Below are positions 6,262 to 8,173 of a DNA stretch of 8,173 nucleotides, in pieces. The stretch comes from Natronohydrobacter sp. (GTDB taxonomy: Bacteria > Pseudomonadota > Alphaproteobacteria > Rhodobacterales > Rhodobacteraceae): assembly GCA_007123015.1 (NCBI GenBank), contig SKSL01000082.1, positions 1 to 8,173 of the forward strand, given 5' to 3'. A program made the position numbers and the translations under genes. Every line of letters starts with the position of its first letter. The stretch's first letter is position 1. The notes under the pieces were generated by a model. The model was not told the DNA's origin. It worked only from the letters and a program-made list of their open reading frames with translations, and made no database searches.

Positions 6262-7296
6262 ATGATCCAGACATCCCCGGGCACCGGTGTGTTTGCAGTA
6301 CCATGGGCACATGTGATGATCGACAATTGCAGCGGGCTGGGGCCAGACTGGCTACAAGTCGGTGCCCGCTGGACATGGGACGCAAAATGTTTGCGTCTGG
6401 ATCGCGCAGAGTCTGTCATCACATTGCAAGCGCCTTCGGGTCATCTCTCCCTCAACACGCGCGCGCGGCGTATTGCAGAACGTCTCTGCGGTGAGGTGCA
6501 GCCGCCTGCCGCACAGGACGACCTGCCAAGCGCCCCGGCGAACGGATTCGTGCTGACGGATGGCCTCACTGTTTATTACGCGCGTCTGGTCCAGCTTGAC
6601 GCAGAATGGATCGCGGTCTTCGCAGGCGCGCTGCCCGCTCAAGGCCAGCCCTGTTGGGTCACGGCAACGGCCCTCGAGGCGGTCATGCGCCCGTCACGCC
6701 CCCGGCAAGAGGTGATCTGTTTCTCTGATGACGCTGTCATCGCGACTCCGCAAGGCCCGCGACCAATTACGCTTCTACAAGTGGGGGACTGCGTGACGAC
6801 CCGCGACAACGGCCCGCAGCCTGTGCGCTGGATCGGTCAGACAACAGTCTCTGGTCATGCCCTGCGCCAGCATCCGCATCTGCGCCCAATCCGCTTGCGC
6901 CGCGACGCGCTCAACGAGGGGCTGCCGGATGAAGACCTGCGCGTTTCACCCGCGCATCGCATTCTGGTCTGTGGCGCGAAAGCAAGAGCGCTTTTCGGCT
7001 GTGACGAGGTGCTGGCGCGCGCCTGCGATCTTGTCGACTATGTGACAATCGCCCCGGATATGGCCTTGCATGGCGTGACCTATGTGCATCTGCTGTTTGA
7101 CGCCCATCAGATCATCTTCGCCAATGGCCTGCCAACCGAGAGTTTCCATCCCGCTCATGCCCCGGATCAGACTCTGCGCCAGCATCGGCAGGCACTGGCC
7201 CGGATCGCTCCTGATCTGGCCACACAGCCCAGCCGCTATGGCCCGACCGCGCGCCGCTATCTCAGCCAGGGCGAGGCCGCACTTCTGGCCGCCTGA
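6262..7296 (+). CDS. Hint domain (hedgehog/intein-type) protein
   Basis: This 344-residue protein carries a Hint_2-type domain from about residue 151 to 297. Cys153 in ICFSDDAVIATPQGPRPI matches the nucleophilic first cysteine of Hint domains. VGDCVTTRDNGPQPVRWIG follows, then SPAHRILV with His232 (block B/F-like histidine) and HQIIFANGLPTESFHP at the end (His282, Asn288). Hint domains fold like inteins and hedgehog C-terminal domains, and known members cleave the peptide bond before the cysteine. Residues 1-150 have no recognised domain and no signal peptide or membrane helix. They are mixed in character (for example GFVLTDGLTVYYARLVQL) and may be the segment released on cleavage. Such free-standing Hint proteins are common in Rhodobacterales, but their function is not established. 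The ATG is supported by AGAGG five bases upstream. A gap of 129 bases with inverted repeats separates it from the regulator gene, and the rpsD promoter starts just after its stop. Confidence 0.85.
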   Translation: MIQTSPGTGVFAVPWAHVMIDNCSGLGPDWLQVGARWTWDAKCLRLDRAESVITLQAPSGHLSLNTRARRIAERLCGEVQPPAAQDDLPSAPANGFVLTDGLTVYYARLVQLDAEWIAVFAGALPAQGQPCWVTATALEAVMRPSRPRQEVICFSDDAVIATPQGPRPITLLQVGDCVTTRDNGPQPVRWIGQTTVSGHALRQHPHLRPIRLRRDALNEGLPDEDLRVSPAHRILVCGAKARALFGCDEVLARACDLVDYVTIAPDMALHGVTYVHLLFDAHQIIFANGLPTESFHPAHAPDQTLRQHRQALARIAPDLATQPSRYGPTARRYLSQGEAALLAA

Positions 7297-7302
7297 TCCG
7301 CA

Positions 7303-7330
7303 TTGACACGCCAGTCCGGCCATGTATAAG
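7303..7330 (+). promoter_or_regulatory. Sigma-70-type promoter of rpsD
   Basis: A perfect -35 box TTGACA (7303-7308) and a -10 box TATAAG (7325-7330), five of six matching, are separated by 16 bases. Transcription would start near 7337. The -35 box begins six bases after the Hint gene stop codon, so rpsD forms its own transcription unit. A strong promoter suits a ribosomal protein gene. Confidence 0.85.
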
Positions 7331-7336
7331 CCGCGC

Positions 7337-7478
7337 CACTGATCAGGGTGACCGCGTCGCGCTGACAGGTATTGGTGTTGGGGGCCTTCGCAAGAAGATG
7401 CCTGTCGTCCGGGTCAGCCTGGAAGAGGACAACGCCCTTCATTCGCCCCAAGATGGGCCAAAACGAAGGAGATCAGCC
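7337..7478 (+). promoter_or_regulatory. Structured 5' leader of rpsD
   Basis: From the inferred start site about 140 bases run to the rpsD start. GACAGG (7364-7369) can pair with CCTGTC (7401-7406), enclosing a hairpin CTTC-GCAA-GAAG (7386-7397) closed by a GNRA tetraloop. Two alternatives exist: GGC (7383-7385) with GCC (7400-7402) extends the tetraloop hairpin, and GCTGAC (7361-7366) can pair with GTCAGC (7413-7418). These pairings are mutually exclusive, as expected for a regulatory leader. S4 is known to repress translation from mRNA leaders in enterobacteria and Bacillus; whether this leader binds S4 is inference. The ribosome binding site is GAAGGAG at 7465-7471. Confidence 0.4.
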
Positions 7479-8099
7479 GTGACCAAACGCACGTCTGCCA
7501 AATACAAGATTGACCGCCGCATGGGCGAAAATATCTGGGGCCGCCCGAAAAGCCCCGTGAACAAGCGCGAATATGGCCCCGGCCAGCACGGCCAGCGCCG
7601 CAAGGGCAAGCTGTCCGATTTCGGCACCCAGCTGCGCGCCAAGCAGAAGCTCAAGGGCTACTATGGCGATCTGACCGAAAAGCAGTTCCGCCGCATCTAT
7701 GCCGAAGCCGAGCGCGTCAAGGGCGATACAGGCGAGAACCTGATTGGCCTGCTGGAGCGCCGCCTCGACGCGCTGATCTATCGCGCGAAATTCGTGCCGA
7801 CTGTCTTTGCTGCGCGCCAGTTCGTGAACCATGGCCATGTCACAGTGAATGGCCAGCGGGTGAATATCCCCAGCTACCGCGTCAAGGAAGGCGATGTCAT
7901 CGCGCTTCGCGACAAGTCGAAGCAGCTGGCCATCGTGCTGGAAGCTGTGGCGCTGGCTGAGCGCGACGTGCCCGACTATCTTGACGTTGACCACAACAAG
8001 ATGACCGCGACTTTTGTGCGCACACCTTCCTTGGGCGATGTGCCTTATCCGGTCCAGATGGAACCGAACCTCGTGGTCGAATTTTACGCGAAGAACTGA
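7479..8099 (+). CDS. rpsD: 30S ribosomal protein S4
   Basis: This 206-residue protein is S4, a primary 16S rRNA-binding protein that nucleates assembly of the 30S body and contributes to decoding fidelity. The N-terminal region MTKRTSAKYKIDRRMGENIWG, GPGQHGQRRKGKLSDFG and LRAKQKLKGYYGDLTEKQFRRIY is characteristic of alphaproteobacterial S4. The S4 RNA-binding domain spans about 94-158 (RRLDALIYRAKFVPTVFAARQFVNHGHVTVNG). The protein contains no cysteine, so it is the zinc-free form. The start is GTG at 7479, eight bases after a strong GAAGGAG; it gives the family-typical N-terminus and length. An in-frame ATG at 7398 would add 27 residues unlike the family and lies in the leader. The gene stands alone between its own promoter and terminator rather than in the alpha ribosomal operon. 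Confidence 0.98.
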   Translation: MTKRTSAKYKIDRRMGENIWGRPKSPVNKREYGPGQHGQRRKGKLSDFGTQLRAKQKLKGYYGDLTEKQFRRIYAEAERVKGDTGENLIGLLERRLDALIYRAKFVPTVFAARQFVNHGHVTVNGQRVNIPSYRVKEGDVIALRDKSKQLAIVLEAVALAERDVPDYLDVDHNKMTATFVRTPSLGDVPYPVQMEPNLVVEFYAKN

Positions 8100-8124
8100 T
8101 CTTCGTTATCTGACCGGCATCTTG

Positions 8125-8157
8125 AAAGCCCCGCCAAACCGGCGGGGCTTTTGTTTG
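8125..8157 (+). terminator. Intrinsic terminator of rpsD
   Basis: GCCCCGCC (8128-8135) pairs perfectly with GGCGGGGC (8141-8148) over a five-base loop, extended by AAA/TTT pairs and followed by TTTTGTTT. This is a textbook rho-independent terminator 25 bases after the rpsD stop codon. The preceding AAA and following T-run mean it could also work for a gene converging from the right. Confidence 0.93.
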
Positions 8158-8173
8158 CACTCTACCAGACTGC

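Noticed and set aside
7398..7478. Upstream in-frame ATG adding 27 residues to S4, or a leader peptide
   Set aside because: The frame runs into rpsD without a stop, so it is no separate leader peptide. The added residues are unlike S4, and the GTG at 7479 has a much stronger ribosome binding site and the family-typical N-terminus.
7297..7478. Possible tRNA or small RNA gene before rpsD
   Set aside because: No cloverleaf, T-loop sequence or independent terminator is seen; the region is better explained as the rpsD promoter and leader.

Overview
The window looks like chromosomal DNA from an alphaproteobacterium, most likely Rhodobacterales (Rhodobacter/Roseobacter relatives). This rests on recognisable protein families: an HvrA/Spb-type H-NS protein, a class I methionine aminopeptidase with the sequence SVNHVVCHGIP, a free-standing Hint-domain protein ending in a TESFHP motif, and an alphaproteobacterial ribosomal protein S4. 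The moderately GC-rich codon use agrees. No database search was possible, so this is an inference. No transposase, integrase, CRISPR array, phage gene, tRNA or rRNA is visible, and the window reads as ordinary core and conserved-accessory chromosome. No gene-free stretch exceeds 300 bases; the longest is the 182-base rpsD upstream region.

Left part (1-1648, plus strand): the 3' end of an ornithine cyclodeaminase/mu-crystallin family gene, then a small H-NS family DNA-binding protein. Its stop codon overlaps the TTG start of a six-helix YihY/BrkB family membrane protein, so the last two look translationally coupled. Centre-left (1602-2417, minus strand): methionine aminopeptidase (map), which converges on the membrane protein gene and overlaps it tail to tail by 47 bases. 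An inverted repeat spans the membrane protein stop codon there.

Centre (2586-6132, plus strand): a two-gene signalling operon. A 973-residue hybrid histidine kinase (GAF, three PAS-like domains, HisKA, HATPase, receiver) overlaps by 23 bases a NarL/FixJ-type response regulator with intact receiver and helix-turn-helix domains. All core catalytic motifs are present. The kinase has no predicted membrane segment, so it probably senses a cytoplasmic signal. The regulon is unknown.

Right part (6133-8173, plus strand): a 129-base gap with three successive inverted repeats, a Hint-domain (hedgehog/intein-type autoprocessing) protein of unknown function, then a near-consensus sigma-70 promoter, a structured leader of about 140 bases, rpsD (30S ribosomal protein S4) and a strong intrinsic terminator.

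I do not see a convincing undescribed multi-gene system. The items most worth a second look are the solitary Hint protein, the unusual kinase/regulator pair, and the non-coding structures upstream of rpsD, upstream of the Hint gene and at the yihY/map junction.
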